NCBI GenBank assembly: GCA_035574455.1
Contig: DATLYT010000104.1
Span: forward strand, 1-19,004
Length of the DNA: 19,004 nt
Reading direction: 5' to 3'
Source: DATLYT01 sp035574455
GTDB lineage: Bacteria; Bacteroidota; Ignavibacteria; UBA10030
The position numbers and the translations under genes were made by a program. The notes beneath the pieces were generated by a model. That model did not search any database. It had not been told where the DNA came from and saw only the letters and a program-made list of their open reading frames with translations. Within the stretch, counting starts at the first letter, position 1. Each line of letters begins with the position of its first letter. Shown here one piece after another: positions 1-6,451 of this stretch.

Positions 1-885
1 GGAACGGCTCCGCATGAAGTTGCCGTCTCGCCCGATGGGAAGACCGCAGTGGTTGCCAACTACGGAACACGTGAGACTCCAGGAAACACACTCTCGGTCA
101 TCGATATCTCCGCCAAGAGAAAACTCAAGGATATCGACCTGGGAGACTACAAGCGCCCACATGGCATTGTCTGGATGAAAGATCACACAGTGGTGGTAAC
201 CGTGGAAGCGAACCGAGCGGTTCTTCTCGTGGATGTTCAATCGGGAAAAGTGCTGAACGCGATCGAAACCGATCAGAATGTTTCGCACATGGTCGTTCTC
301 ACGCCAGATCAGGCGAAGGCGTTCATCGCCAATATTGGGTCGGGTTCAACGACGGCTATCGACCTAAAGGAAAAACGACGCATCGCGAACATCGAAACGG
401 GCGCGGGTGCAGAGGGAATCGACCTTTCGCCCGATGGAAAAGAGGTCTGGGTAACAAACCGTTCTGCCAATACGGTCTCGGTGATTGATGTTGCGACGCT
501 CAAAGTAGCGGCGACGTTGGAGTCGAAAGCCTTTCCGATCCGCATCAAGTTTACGCCGGATGGAAAGCACGCGCTCGTCTCTAACGCGCAGTCGGGCGAA
601 GTGGCGGTGTTCGATGCTCAGACCAAGAAAGAAGTCCGGCGCATCAAGATGGAGTTTAGTCCGGTGAACGATGCGGACAAGCGACTCTTTGGAAATCAAT
701 TCGGGACAAGCCCGGTGCCGGTGGGAATCCTCATCGAGCCCTCGGGCAGGTATGCCTACGTTGCCAACACCCAGGCGGATGTCGTAACGGTGATCGATCT
801 TAAGGACTGGAAGATCGCGGACCGCCTCACTGCGGGCAAGGAGCCGGATGGGCTGGGATATTCGAAGCTTGTACTTGAGAAATAA
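1..885 (+). CDS. YVTN-type beta-propeller protein, 5'-truncated by window edge
   Basis: The frame is open from base 1, so the N-terminus lies outside the window; the GTG at 49 is only an internal codon. About 294 residues are visible. They contain repeated blades of the form SPDGK-x-VWVTN-x-N-TVSVIDV, with blades recognisable near bases 25-60, 415-510, 535-620 and 715-805. This is the YVTN / cytochrome-d1-like seven-bladed propeller pattern. Such proteins are usually secreted or periplasmic and act as binding scaffolds; no catalytic residue can be read here. The gene ends in LEK-TAA and runs into a hairpin shared with the convergent gene at 948-1328. Family assignment is solid, ligand or partner unknown. 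Confidence 0.85.
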   Translation, partial: GTAPHEVAVSPDGKTAVVANYGTRETPGNTLSVIDISAKRKLKDIDLGDYKRPHGIVWMKDHTVVVTVEANRAVLLVDVQSGKVLNAIETDQNVSHMVVLTPDQAKAFIANIGSGSTTAIDLKEKRRIANIETGAGAEGIDLSPDGKEVWVTNRSANTVSVIDVATLKVAATLESKAFPIRIKFTPDGKHALVSNAQSGEVAVFDAQTKKEVRRIKMEFSPVNDADKRLFGNQFGTSPVPVGILIEPSGRYAYVANTQADVVTVIDLKDWKIADRLTAGKEPDGLGYSKLVLEK

Positions 886-921
886 AAATAAAAAAGGCGA
901 TTCTTTCTCCAAGAATCGCCT
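885..921. terminator. Bidirectional hairpin between convergent genes
   Basis: A perfect 10-bp stem (GGCGATTCTT at 896-905, AAGAATCGCC at 911-920) has a 5-base loop. On the minus strand it is followed by TTTTTTATTTTT, a classic intrinsic terminator for the gene at 948-1328. On the plus strand it follows the propeller stop codon, but the trailing TTCCCTCT tract is poorer. Confidence 0.85.
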
Positions 922-947
922 TCCCTCTCCCCTCAATCTCAAGGGAG

Positions 948-1328
948 TTACATCTTCTTCGCCATCGCCACGCTCTTGATCATGATGCCCTGCGTTCCAC
1001 CCTTCGCACGGACAAAGCCCTTCGCTTCAACCTGATGGCCGATGTGGTCCATCAAGATTGCGTTCGGGCTGTTCTTGTGGTCGTCCGGCAGCAGCGAAAC
1101 GTACAGCTTGCCGTCTGCCGTAAGAATGCCGAGCGAGCCGCCAGCCTTTGCACACGCTTGCGCGCACTTCACGTGGCCTTCACCCTTCGCCTCACCCATA
1201 ACGTAGCAGGCAACATCAACCACTTCCCCCGTCAATGTTACCTCTTTTTCCGCTTTCTTCTCCTGTGCGAGCACAGGAACGGCGAGCAGAAGTACCAAAA
1301 CGCCGAGCACCACTACGAGCTTCTTCAT
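948..1328 (-). CDS. Small secreted protein with a conserved-looking Cys cluster (unknown function)
   Basis: 126 residues. It starts at an ATG preceded by a strong AAGGAGGG ribosome-binding site. Residues 1-21 form a signal peptide (MKK, a Leu/Val core, then VLAQ), so the product is predicted to be exported. The mature part has VTLTGEVVDVACYV followed by HVKCAQACAKAGGSLGIL and ends in a Lys/Met tail. Three cysteines spaced C-x17-C-x3-C, with an adjacent His, could bind a metal or heme or form disulfides; this is inference. The overall look (GEVVD-CY, GILT-DGKLY) resembles small periplasmic proteins seen beside cytochromes and metal genes, but I cannot name the family. It is monocistronic by appearance, with a terminator just downstream. 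Confidence 0.8.
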   Translation of the reverse strand: MKKLVVVLGVLVLLLAVPVLAQEKKAEKEVTLTGEVVDVACYVMGEAKGEGHVKCAQACAKAGGSLGILTADGKLYVSLLPDDHKNSPNAILMDHIGHQVEAKGFVRAKGGTQGIMIKSVAMAKKM

Positions 1329-1501
1329 ACCATTCCCTCCTTACAAAGAATTGAAGATGATAGATGAACTGTTTGTACGCGAGAACATGCTCAGCAGGTT
1401 AACGCATGCAAGGGGCGAAAGATTCCCTCTGCGTACCATAACTGCCAATACGAGCGTTTCTCATGCTATATTACGAAGAATCTGGTTGGTTGGATTGCAA
1501 T

Positions 1502-3328
1502 CTAACGCTTCAAATCCTTGTACTTGTAATACCAGGGCTGTGTTTTCTTCCAGAAACCGAAGGCGCCGGTCCACGGAAAGACCTGCACCCGTCGGATCTG
1601 GAGAGGATCCTTGTAAAACACCGTTGGTCCGTTGTCCCCTACTACAGCGTATCGATAACCGGCTTCTGACACGAGCTCTTTCGTTTGCTCTGACATCAAG
1701 GCGTATGGATAGGCGAAGGAAAGGACTTCAGCTCCGAGGAGATCCTCAATGCGTGTTTTGGAATTGGATATTTCTTTGCGGGCTTGGGCTTTGGGAAGCG
1801 ATGGAAGTCGTGGGTGAGAAAGTGTATGGGAGCCGAACTCGATGCCGGCACGCGCCATCTCTCGAATCTGTGTTGGCTTCAAGAGAGGCACTTGCGGCTG
1901 ATCGTGATCCCAGAAATTTGTCCGCTTTTTCCAATCAGTGACGAGATAAATAACAGCGCTCATGTTGTACCAGCGCAGAAGGGGATACGCGAGCGTATAG
2001 TTATCTTCATAGCCATCATCGAACGTGAGGATGACGGGCCGTTCGGGCAGCGAACGTTCCCCTCGCGCGAATGCAGCGTAGTCGGAGAATGTAATCGTCG
2101 TGAACCCGCCGTCTTTCAGAGCCTTTAGTTGACGTTCAAACTGTTCCACGGTTACCGCCAGACCGCTAAGCCTACCCTGCAACGGTTGAGAGACGACGCG
2201 ATGATACAAGAGGACCGGGATGACCTTGGGCGAGAGTGTTTCGACACGGGCGTGCTCGTAGCTGCGCTGGATGGAGACTTCCACGGATTCGATAGTGTAG
2301 TACGACCGAATGCGACGGACAAGCGAAGGCGACGGTCGGGGAGGCCGTTTGAGGATGGATTGGAGATCGTTGAGGACGAGCGACGGCTGAGCGGGTATGG
2401 GTTTTCCCGCGTCTCCGAAATTTGTGTGAATTGCCAGGTCGAGATTCTCATCCTTCACAAGGCCGATGTACTGCGACTCGCCAAACGCCACTACCGGTTT
2501 TCCCAGCAGCAGGGCTTCGATGGCGACACGCCCGGATCCAAAGACCAGGTTTGCCGCCGAAAGATAGTCTCGGATATTTTTCTGATACCCCAGGAGAATC
2601 ACACCACGAGTTTGCCCGCTAGAGTTGACATCATCGACAAGTCGAGGAATATCGGCGGGAATTTTCATTCCTCCGATGATAAAGAATGTAAACCGCCTGA
2701 GCTTTTGGAGTGGGGGGATGATGTGACGCAGAAGGAACCGGGCAACATCGCCCTTCGGTCCGGTCAAGCGGCCGATGAATGCCCACACGGTTGTTTTTTC
2801 TGACACTCCATAGGTTGCCTCCTTACTGGCTGAACGCGGACGCTCGTTCCACAGAACAGGAGAAAATCCGTTTGGGACGACCGTAATGAGGTCTGCCGGT
2901 ATGTTGAGATCCGACACCAGGTGTTCCTTGATGCTCGGGCACACAGCAAGAATATTCTTTCCGTAGATGTTGAACAACGTGCTTGAAGTGTGAATGTGCT
3001 GTCGGCCGTGAACCGTCGAGATGTAGGGCGTTCTCGTAAGCCGGGTTGCAACGTAGCAGACCCAGCTCGCCGCACGTGAATGTGCATGGACGATCTGGAT
3101 GTTGTGCTGGCGAATGAAGTGAACAAGCCAACGAATGTTGGCGAGTCGTTGGGCGTACGAGCGGCGGCCGATAGGAACATTCAGACAAACAGCACGAAAC
3201 GGGAGTGTGAGAGTATCTGAGACAACGAACAAACGATGGCCACGAGTGACTTGCTGCTCAACGAGGGAAGCAGCGTACGCTTCCGCGCCGGTAACCTCAA
3301 ATTGCGAGAGGACATGGAGGATGTTCAT
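1502..3328 (-). CDS. Glycosyltransferase (GT4-like) fused to NodB polysaccharide deacetylase
   Basis: 608 residues from the ATG at 3328. The frame stays open to a TTG at 3370, but the internal ATG gives the canonical GT4 opening MNILHVLSQFEVTGAEAY; it has no clear ribosome-binding site. Residues 1 to about 355 are a GT-B glycosyltransferase: the Gly/Ala-Glu acceptor loop near 12-17, HAHSRAA at 81-87, VHGRQ near 106-110, and a donor-site segment GSGRVAIEALLLGKPVV near 264-280. Residues about 368-590 are a NodB/CE4 domain: PVLLYHRV at 371-378, TFDDGY at 435-440 (catalytic Asp pair), H-x3-H metal ligands at 501 and 505, and FAYPYA at 538-543. The fusion would transfer a sugar and remove an acetyl group from an envelope polysaccharide or peptidoglycan-like substrate; the substrate is unknown. 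No signal peptide, so probably cytoplasmic or membrane-associated. Confidence 0.88.
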   Translation of the reverse strand: MNILHVLSQFEVTGAEAYAASLVEQQVTRGHRLFVVSDTLTLPFRAVCLNVPIGRRSYAQRLANIRWLVHFIRQHNIQIVHAHSRAASWVCYVATRLTRTPYISTVHGRQHIHTSSTLFNIYGKNILAVCPSIKEHLVSDLNIPADLITVVPNGFSPVLWNERPRSASKEATYGVSEKTTVWAFIGRLTGPKGDVARFLLRHIIPPLQKLRRFTFFIIGGMKIPADIPRLVDDVNSSGQTRGVILLGYQKNIRDYLSAANLVFGSGRVAIEALLLGKPVVAFGESQYIGLVKDENLDLAIHTNFGDAGKPIPAQPSLVLNDLQSILKRPPRPSPSLVRRIRSYYTIESVEVSIQRSYEHARVETLSPKVIPVLLYHRVVSQPLQGRLSGLAVTVEQFERQLKALKDGGFTTITFSDYAAFARGERSLPERPVILTFDDGYEDNYTLAYPLLRWYNMSAVIYLVTDWKKRTNFWDHDQPQVPLLKPTQIREMARAGIEFGSHTLSHPRLPSLPKAQARKEISNSKTRIEDLLGAEVLSFAYPYALMSEQTKELVSEAGYRYAVVGDNGPTVFYKDPLQIRRVQVFPWTGAFGFWKKTQPWYYKYKDLKR

Positions 3329-3390
3329 ACAAGGCAGAAGCAAATTAGAAACAAAGGAAGGAAATAGCAAGGTAGAATAGGTCCAGCGAC

Positions 3391-3425
3391 AAAAAAAGGC
3401 GCAGCCTCCTCCGCAAGACTGCGCC
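3391..3425 (-). terminator. Intrinsic terminator of the tatA operon
   Basis: Read on the minus strand: GGCGCAG, a 14-base loop region, CTGCGCC, then seven T. The arms are 3419-3425 and 3398-3404. It lies 26 bases past the stop of the Lys-rich protein gene and separates that operon from the glycosyltransferase-deacetylase gene. Confidence 0.85.
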
Positions 3426-3450
3426 GACCGCTAGGGAAGACCGCTCAGAT

Positions 3451-3747
3451 TTATTTCTCGGCAGATTTCTTTTTCGATGTCTTTCGTGACTTTTTGACCT
3501 CAGCTTTTTTCGTGGCTTTGCTGGTGTCTTTGGCAGCGGAGGCAGATTCCTTCTTCTGCACCGGTTGTTTTTCCATGGTTGTTGGTGTAGTCGACCTGGT
3601 TTTTGTTTCCTGCTTCGTCACCTGTTGCATGGTCGGTGCAGGTTCAGTCTTCTTTGCTGCTTTTTGCTCCTGAGCCTGTTGGGCAAGCGCAGAAGCAGTC
3701 AAAAATGCTGCCACGAGGACAGCGGTCGCGAATGATGTTATCTTCAT
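3451..3747 (-). CDS. Secreted Lys/Thr/Ala-rich low-complexity protein
   Basis: 98 residues, starting at an ATG preceded by AAGGAGT, 8 bases upstream. Residues 1-22 are a signal peptide (MKITSFATAVLVAAFLTASALAQ). The remainder is low-complexity and strongly basic, built of Lys, Thr, Ala, Gln and Glu, with a C-terminal run KKSRKTSKKKSAEK. No folded domain is apparent. A basic disordered exported tail could bind polyanions such as the cell wall or lipopolysaccharide; this is speculation. It lies 43 bases after tatA on the same strand and is probably co-transcribed with it. The codons are real-looking and the ribosome-binding site is good, but homology cannot be judged from composition. Confidence 0.7.
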   Translation of the reverse strand: MKITSFATAVLVAAFLTASALAQQAQEQKAAKKTEPAPTMQQVTKQETKTRSTTPTTMEKQPVQKKESASAAKDTSKATKKAEVKKSRKTSKKKSAEK

Positions 3748-3790
3748 ACAATGTACTCCTTATAAGTTTATGGGAAAGAGGAACACGTTG

Positions 3791-4012
3791 TCAGTGTTCC
3801 GTGGTTGATTGTGAGTTCTGTTTTGTGGAAATATCCTCGGTCTGCTTTGTTTCCTTCTGAAGAGTTTCTTCAACGTCATGCATAGCCTTCTTGAATTCTC
3901 GAATACCCTCCCCAAGCCCCTTGGCAAATTCGGGGATTTTCCTTGCCCCGAAAAACAACAGGAGGATAAGAAAGATCATCAACAGCTCCGGTGTACCGAT
4001 GTTGCCGAACAT
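3791..4012 (-). CDS. tatA: Twin-arginine translocase subunit TatA/TatE
   Basis: 73 residues from the ATG at 4012, which has GTGAGG about 7 bases upstream. The open frame reaches a TTG at 4051, but the internal ATG matches the family start. The sequence shows a short N-terminal membrane helix (PELLMIFLILLLFFG), the hinge motif FGARKIPEFAKGLGEGIREFKKA, then an amphipathic helix and a charged Gln/Thr/Glu tail. These are hallmarks of TatA/E, the pore-forming part of the Tat exporter for folded proteins. No tatB or tatC lies in the window. It follows a 45-residue membrane peptide gene by 13 bases and precedes a secreted Lys-rich protein, so the three likely form one transcript. Confidence 0.92.
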   Translation of the reverse strand: MFGNIGTPELLMIFLILLLFFGARKIPEFAKGLGEGIREFKKAMHDVEETLQKETKQTEDISTKQNSQSTTEH

Positions 4013-4025
4013 GCGAACCTCACGA

Positions 4026-4163
4026 TTATAGAAGAGAACGAATAATGACAACGAGGAGGATCGTCACCGCTATGAGGACGAGAAGGCCCACGGCTACACC
4101 TCGTACTCCGAACGAGATTGACTCAGGGTTACTGGTTTTCTCTTTATACAACCTCAGTCCCAT
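4026..4163 (-). CDS. Predicted 45-residue single-pass membrane peptide upstream of tatA
   Basis: A short frame from the ATG at 4163 (CAAGGGCCAT upstream, a weak ribosome-binding site) to TAA at 4026-4028. It reads MGLRLYKEKTSNPESIS, then a hydrophobic stretch VAVGLLVLIAVTILLVVII from about residue 23, ending RSLL. A polar N-terminus and one clear transmembrane helix make it look like a genuine small membrane protein. The stop is 13 bases from the tatA start, with the tatA ribosome-binding site in between, typical of an operon. The same frame is open upstream to about 4250 without another ATG, GTG or TTG. I do not recognise a family. It could act with TatA or independently in the membrane. Confidence 0.5.
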   Translation of the reverse strand: MGLRLYKEKTSNPESISFGVRGVAVGLLVLIAVTILLVVIIRSLL

Positions 4164-4221
4164 ATGGCCCTTGACGATTGCATCATAAGATACGGTGGGG
4201 AGATAACCGTACGATGAATGG

Positions 4222-4243
4222 AAGATGACAATGTTGTCATCTT
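4222..4243. promoter_or_regulatory. CusR/PcoR-like palindromic operator
   Basis: A perfect 22-bp inverted repeat with 10-bp arms and a 2-bp centre. Its core is ATGACAA-TG-TTGTCAT. The known binding site of the copper response regulator CusR in E. coli has the core ATGACAA-N2-TTGTCAT flanked by A/T, so the core is identical. It lies 38 bases past the sensor kinase stop and 58 bases upstream of the micropeptide ATG, with a TATGAT -10-like hexamer at 4182-4187 (minus strand) between them. On the plus strand it is followed by six T and could mimic a terminator, but no plus-strand gene lies upstream to be terminated. I therefore favour an operator. Confidence 0.6.
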
Positions 4244-4281
4244 TTTTCAGTCAGGGGAAAGTTGTGATTAAAAGAGGGCTG

Positions 4282-5697
4282 TTAACGCTGAAGGAGCGGG
4301 AGTACGACAGTAAAAGTGCTTCCTTTGCCAAGGGTACTTTCTACCTGAATCGAGCCCCCATGGAGCTCGACAAGCCCCCGAGCAATCGAAAGACCAAGAC
4401 CGCTGGCATTCTTGAGTTGCGAACGGGAGGAATCCACCCGGTAAAAAGGTTCGAAGATTTTTGTGAGGCTCTCCTCGGGAATGCCAACACCGGTATCAGT
4501 AACCTGTACACGAACGAATCCATTAGTGCAGATTGACTTGAGTAGAATCGTGCCGCCTGGATCTGTGTACTGCACCGCATTCACAAGGATATTTCGGAAG
4601 GCTTGGCGCAGTCGAAGAGCATCTCCAATTATTGGCGCTGGATCATTCCGCTCTAACGTCACGGTAAGTCGCTTGCCCGTGGCAAGGATCAAGGCATCTT
4701 CATACAGTTCGTCAATAATGTGTTCCAAGGCTACGGGTGCGCGTTCGAGCACTAACTGTCCAGCATCTGCTTTGGCAAGTGTTAGCAAATCATCCACGAT
4801 GCGCGAAAGGCGGATGGTTTCCTCGAGAAAGGTTGTTGCCAGTTGTTGGACCTCCTCGCGAGAAAGTTCTTTGGAAAGTGCTAACTCAGATTCCCCTTTT
4901 AGGATCGTGAGTGGCGTTCGGAGTTCGTGTGCGATGTTCATGGAAAACCGTCGAATCTGTTCAAACGACGACTGCAAACGTTCGATCATTTTGTTGATAG
5001 TCTCGATCAACACTCCGAGCTCGTCTGGCACAGAGCGAGTGGGAATTCGTTCCTTAAGATTCTGTGCGGTAATACGGTTTGCCATCATCGTAATCTGACT
5101 GACGGGTCGTAATGCAATTCCTGAGAGCAACCACCCCCCTGAGACAGCGAAGAAAAGCACCAAGGGAGTCAGTACTTCCATGATCGACAGCATGTAGGCG
5201 AGGACATCGCGGATCAATCTCTCTGGATAGGCAACCTGAATAATAAAGGGGTCGTTTCGTCGAGCGGCAACGAGAAGAGAGCCATACTCATCGTCGTGCA
5301 ACGATCGAACCTCCATCTGTCCGGATACAAGTGTTCCTTCGTACAGCGGCTTGTTTGCCCGGTTTTCCGATTCGTAGAGAACAGACTTATCCAGCGCAGT
5401 CACCATCACGATGTAGTTGCGGGGAGAAAGGCGATAGTGTTCGTCAAGCTGATCCTCAACCTCCTCGGTCAGCTTGTTTGCCTCTCTGCTGCGTTGGAAG
5501 CGTTCGTGCTCAATCTCGACGAGGCGGGAAATCCAGTCCAGCTCGGCAATCAGATTGTTCTGGAGCGTCTCTTCGAGCATGCGTTTGAGGTAAAAGTACG
5601 TAGCTCCCCCAAACACGACAAAGGCAAGGAGCAGCACCGCCGTGTACCACAGGGTAAGAACGGAACGAACCGATCTAAGCTTATTCAACAATGTCAT
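4282..5697 (-). CDS. Sensor histidine kinase, heavy-metal (CusS/PcoS) type
   Basis: 471 residues. Membrane helices near 13-36 and 168-195 flank a periplasmic sensor loop of about 130 residues. A HAMP segment follows (195-250, with RPVSQITMMANRITAQNL). The HisKA box is MNIAHELRTPLT with phospho-acceptor His257. The ATPase domain shows the N-box around Asn373, the D-box DTGVGIP at 401-407 and the G-box SGLGLSIARG at 432-441. This layout and sequence style match the CusS/heavy-metal sensor group. The start overlaps the end of the response regulator gene by 17 bases, so the two are translationally coupled. The signal is probably a metal ion in the periplasm, inferred from family and from the CusR-like box just downstream. 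Confidence 0.9.
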   Translation of the reverse strand: MTLLNKLRSVRSVLTLWYTAVLLLAFVVFGGATYFYLKRMLEETLQNNLIAELDWISRLVEIEHERFQRSREANKLTEEVEDQLDEHYRLSPRNYIVMVTALDKSVLYESENRANKPLYEGTLVSGQMEVRSLHDDEYGSLLVAARRNDPFIIQVAYPERLIRDVLAYMLSIMEVLTPLVLFFAVSGGWLLSGIALRPVSQITMMANRITAQNLKERIPTRSVPDELGVLIETINKMIERLQSSFEQIRRFSMNIAHELRTPLTILKGESELALSKELSREEVQQLATTFLEETIRLSRIVDDLLTLAKADAGQLVLERAPVALEHIIDELYEDALILATGKRLTVTLERNDPAPIIGDALRLRQAFRNILVNAVQYTDPGGTILLKSICTNGFVRVQVTDTGVGIPEESLTKIFEPFYRVDSSRSQLKNASGLGLSIARGLVELHGGSIQVESTLGKGSTFTVVLPLLQR

Positions 5698-6373
5698 TGT
5701 CAGAAATCTTTAACACGTATCCAACCCCGCGAACAGTATGAATCAATTTGGGCGTAAAGCCGTCGTCGATTTTCCGTCGGAGGCGATTGACGAGAACGTC
5801 GACAACATTAGTACCCGTATCGAAGTTGATGTCCCAGAGGTGTTCGGTAAGAATGGGACGCGAAAGGACCCGTCCTTTGTTGCGCAGGAGGTATTCGAGC
5901 AGTCCAAACTCTTTGTTGGTGAGAGTGATTTCTTTGCCGCTCCGTGTAACCCGGCGGGTGAGCAGGTTGAGTTCGAGGTCGGCGAGGTGGAGGATGGAAG
6001 ATTTCTCAACGGACGAAGTTCGTCGGAGCAGAGCACGTACCCGAGCTAGAACTTCTGAAAACGCAAACGGTTTTGCCAGATAATCGTCAGCACCGAGGTT
6101 GAGACCCTCTAGGCGATTCTCAAGGTCAGCTTTTGCCGAAAGGATCAGAATAGGTACCCGGACGTTTGCTTCTCGGAGTTCCCGCAACACCTCGATGCCA
6201 TTTTTCTTTGGCACCATAACATCTAAGATGATGGCATCGTAGTCTTCCGTGCACGCGAGTCGTGCACCTTCCTCACCATCAGACGCGACATCGACCGCAA
6301 AAGCTTCCGCCTGAAATCCCTTCTTTAGGAAATCAGCTACCCCCTTTTCGTCCTCAACGATCAAAATGCGCAT
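5681..6373 (-). CDS. OmpR-family response regulator (CusR-like)
   Basis: 230 residues. Receiver domain 1-118: acidic pocket Glu7-Asp8, phospho-acceptor Asp51 (DVMVPKKNG), Ser79 and Lys101 (KPF). Winged-helix DNA-binding domain about 127-222, with LTNKEFGLLEYLLRNKGRVLSR, the recognition region TNVVDVLVNRLRRKID and the terminal wing IHTVRGVGYVL. These are classic for the OmpR/PhoB class, and the sequence is closest in style to CusR/CopR regulators. It starts 78 bases after typA on the same strand, without a clear ribosome-binding site or terminator in between, so some read-through from typA is possible. The kinase follows with a 17-base overlap. A likely target is the palindrome at 4222-4243. 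Confidence 0.92.
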   Translation of the reverse strand: MRILIVEDEKGVADFLKKGFQAEAFAVDVASDGEEGARLACTEDYDAIILDVMVPKKNGIEVLRELREANVRVPILILSAKADLENRLEGLNLGADDYLAKPFAFSEVLARVRALLRRTSSVEKSSILHLADLELNLLTRRVTRSGKEITLTNKEFGLLEYLLRNKGRVLSRPILTEHLWDINFDTGTNVVDVLVNRLRRKIDDGFTPKLIHTVRGVGYVLKISDNDIVE

Positions 6374-6451
6374 ACTTCGCTACGCTAGGCAGGAAAGAGA
6401 CCAAAATGAATGTACGGAAAAACTTGGAAAAGAAGGGGGCGGGAAAAAAGA

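Noticed and set aside
364..942. 192-residue minus-strand frame opposite the propeller gene
   Set aside because: It is antisense to a clear family, rich in Arg/His as expected of a shadow frame, and runs through the terminator hairpin.
3329..3370. Longer start for the glycosyltransferase-deacetylase (TTG at 3370)
   Set aside because: The extra 14 residues precede the canonical MNILHVLSQF opening and have no ribosome-binding site.
4222..4250. Plus-strand intrinsic terminator at the palindrome
   Set aside because: The hairpin is followed by six T on the plus strand, but no plus-strand gene lies upstream for over 3 kb; an operator explains it better, though dual use cannot be excluded.
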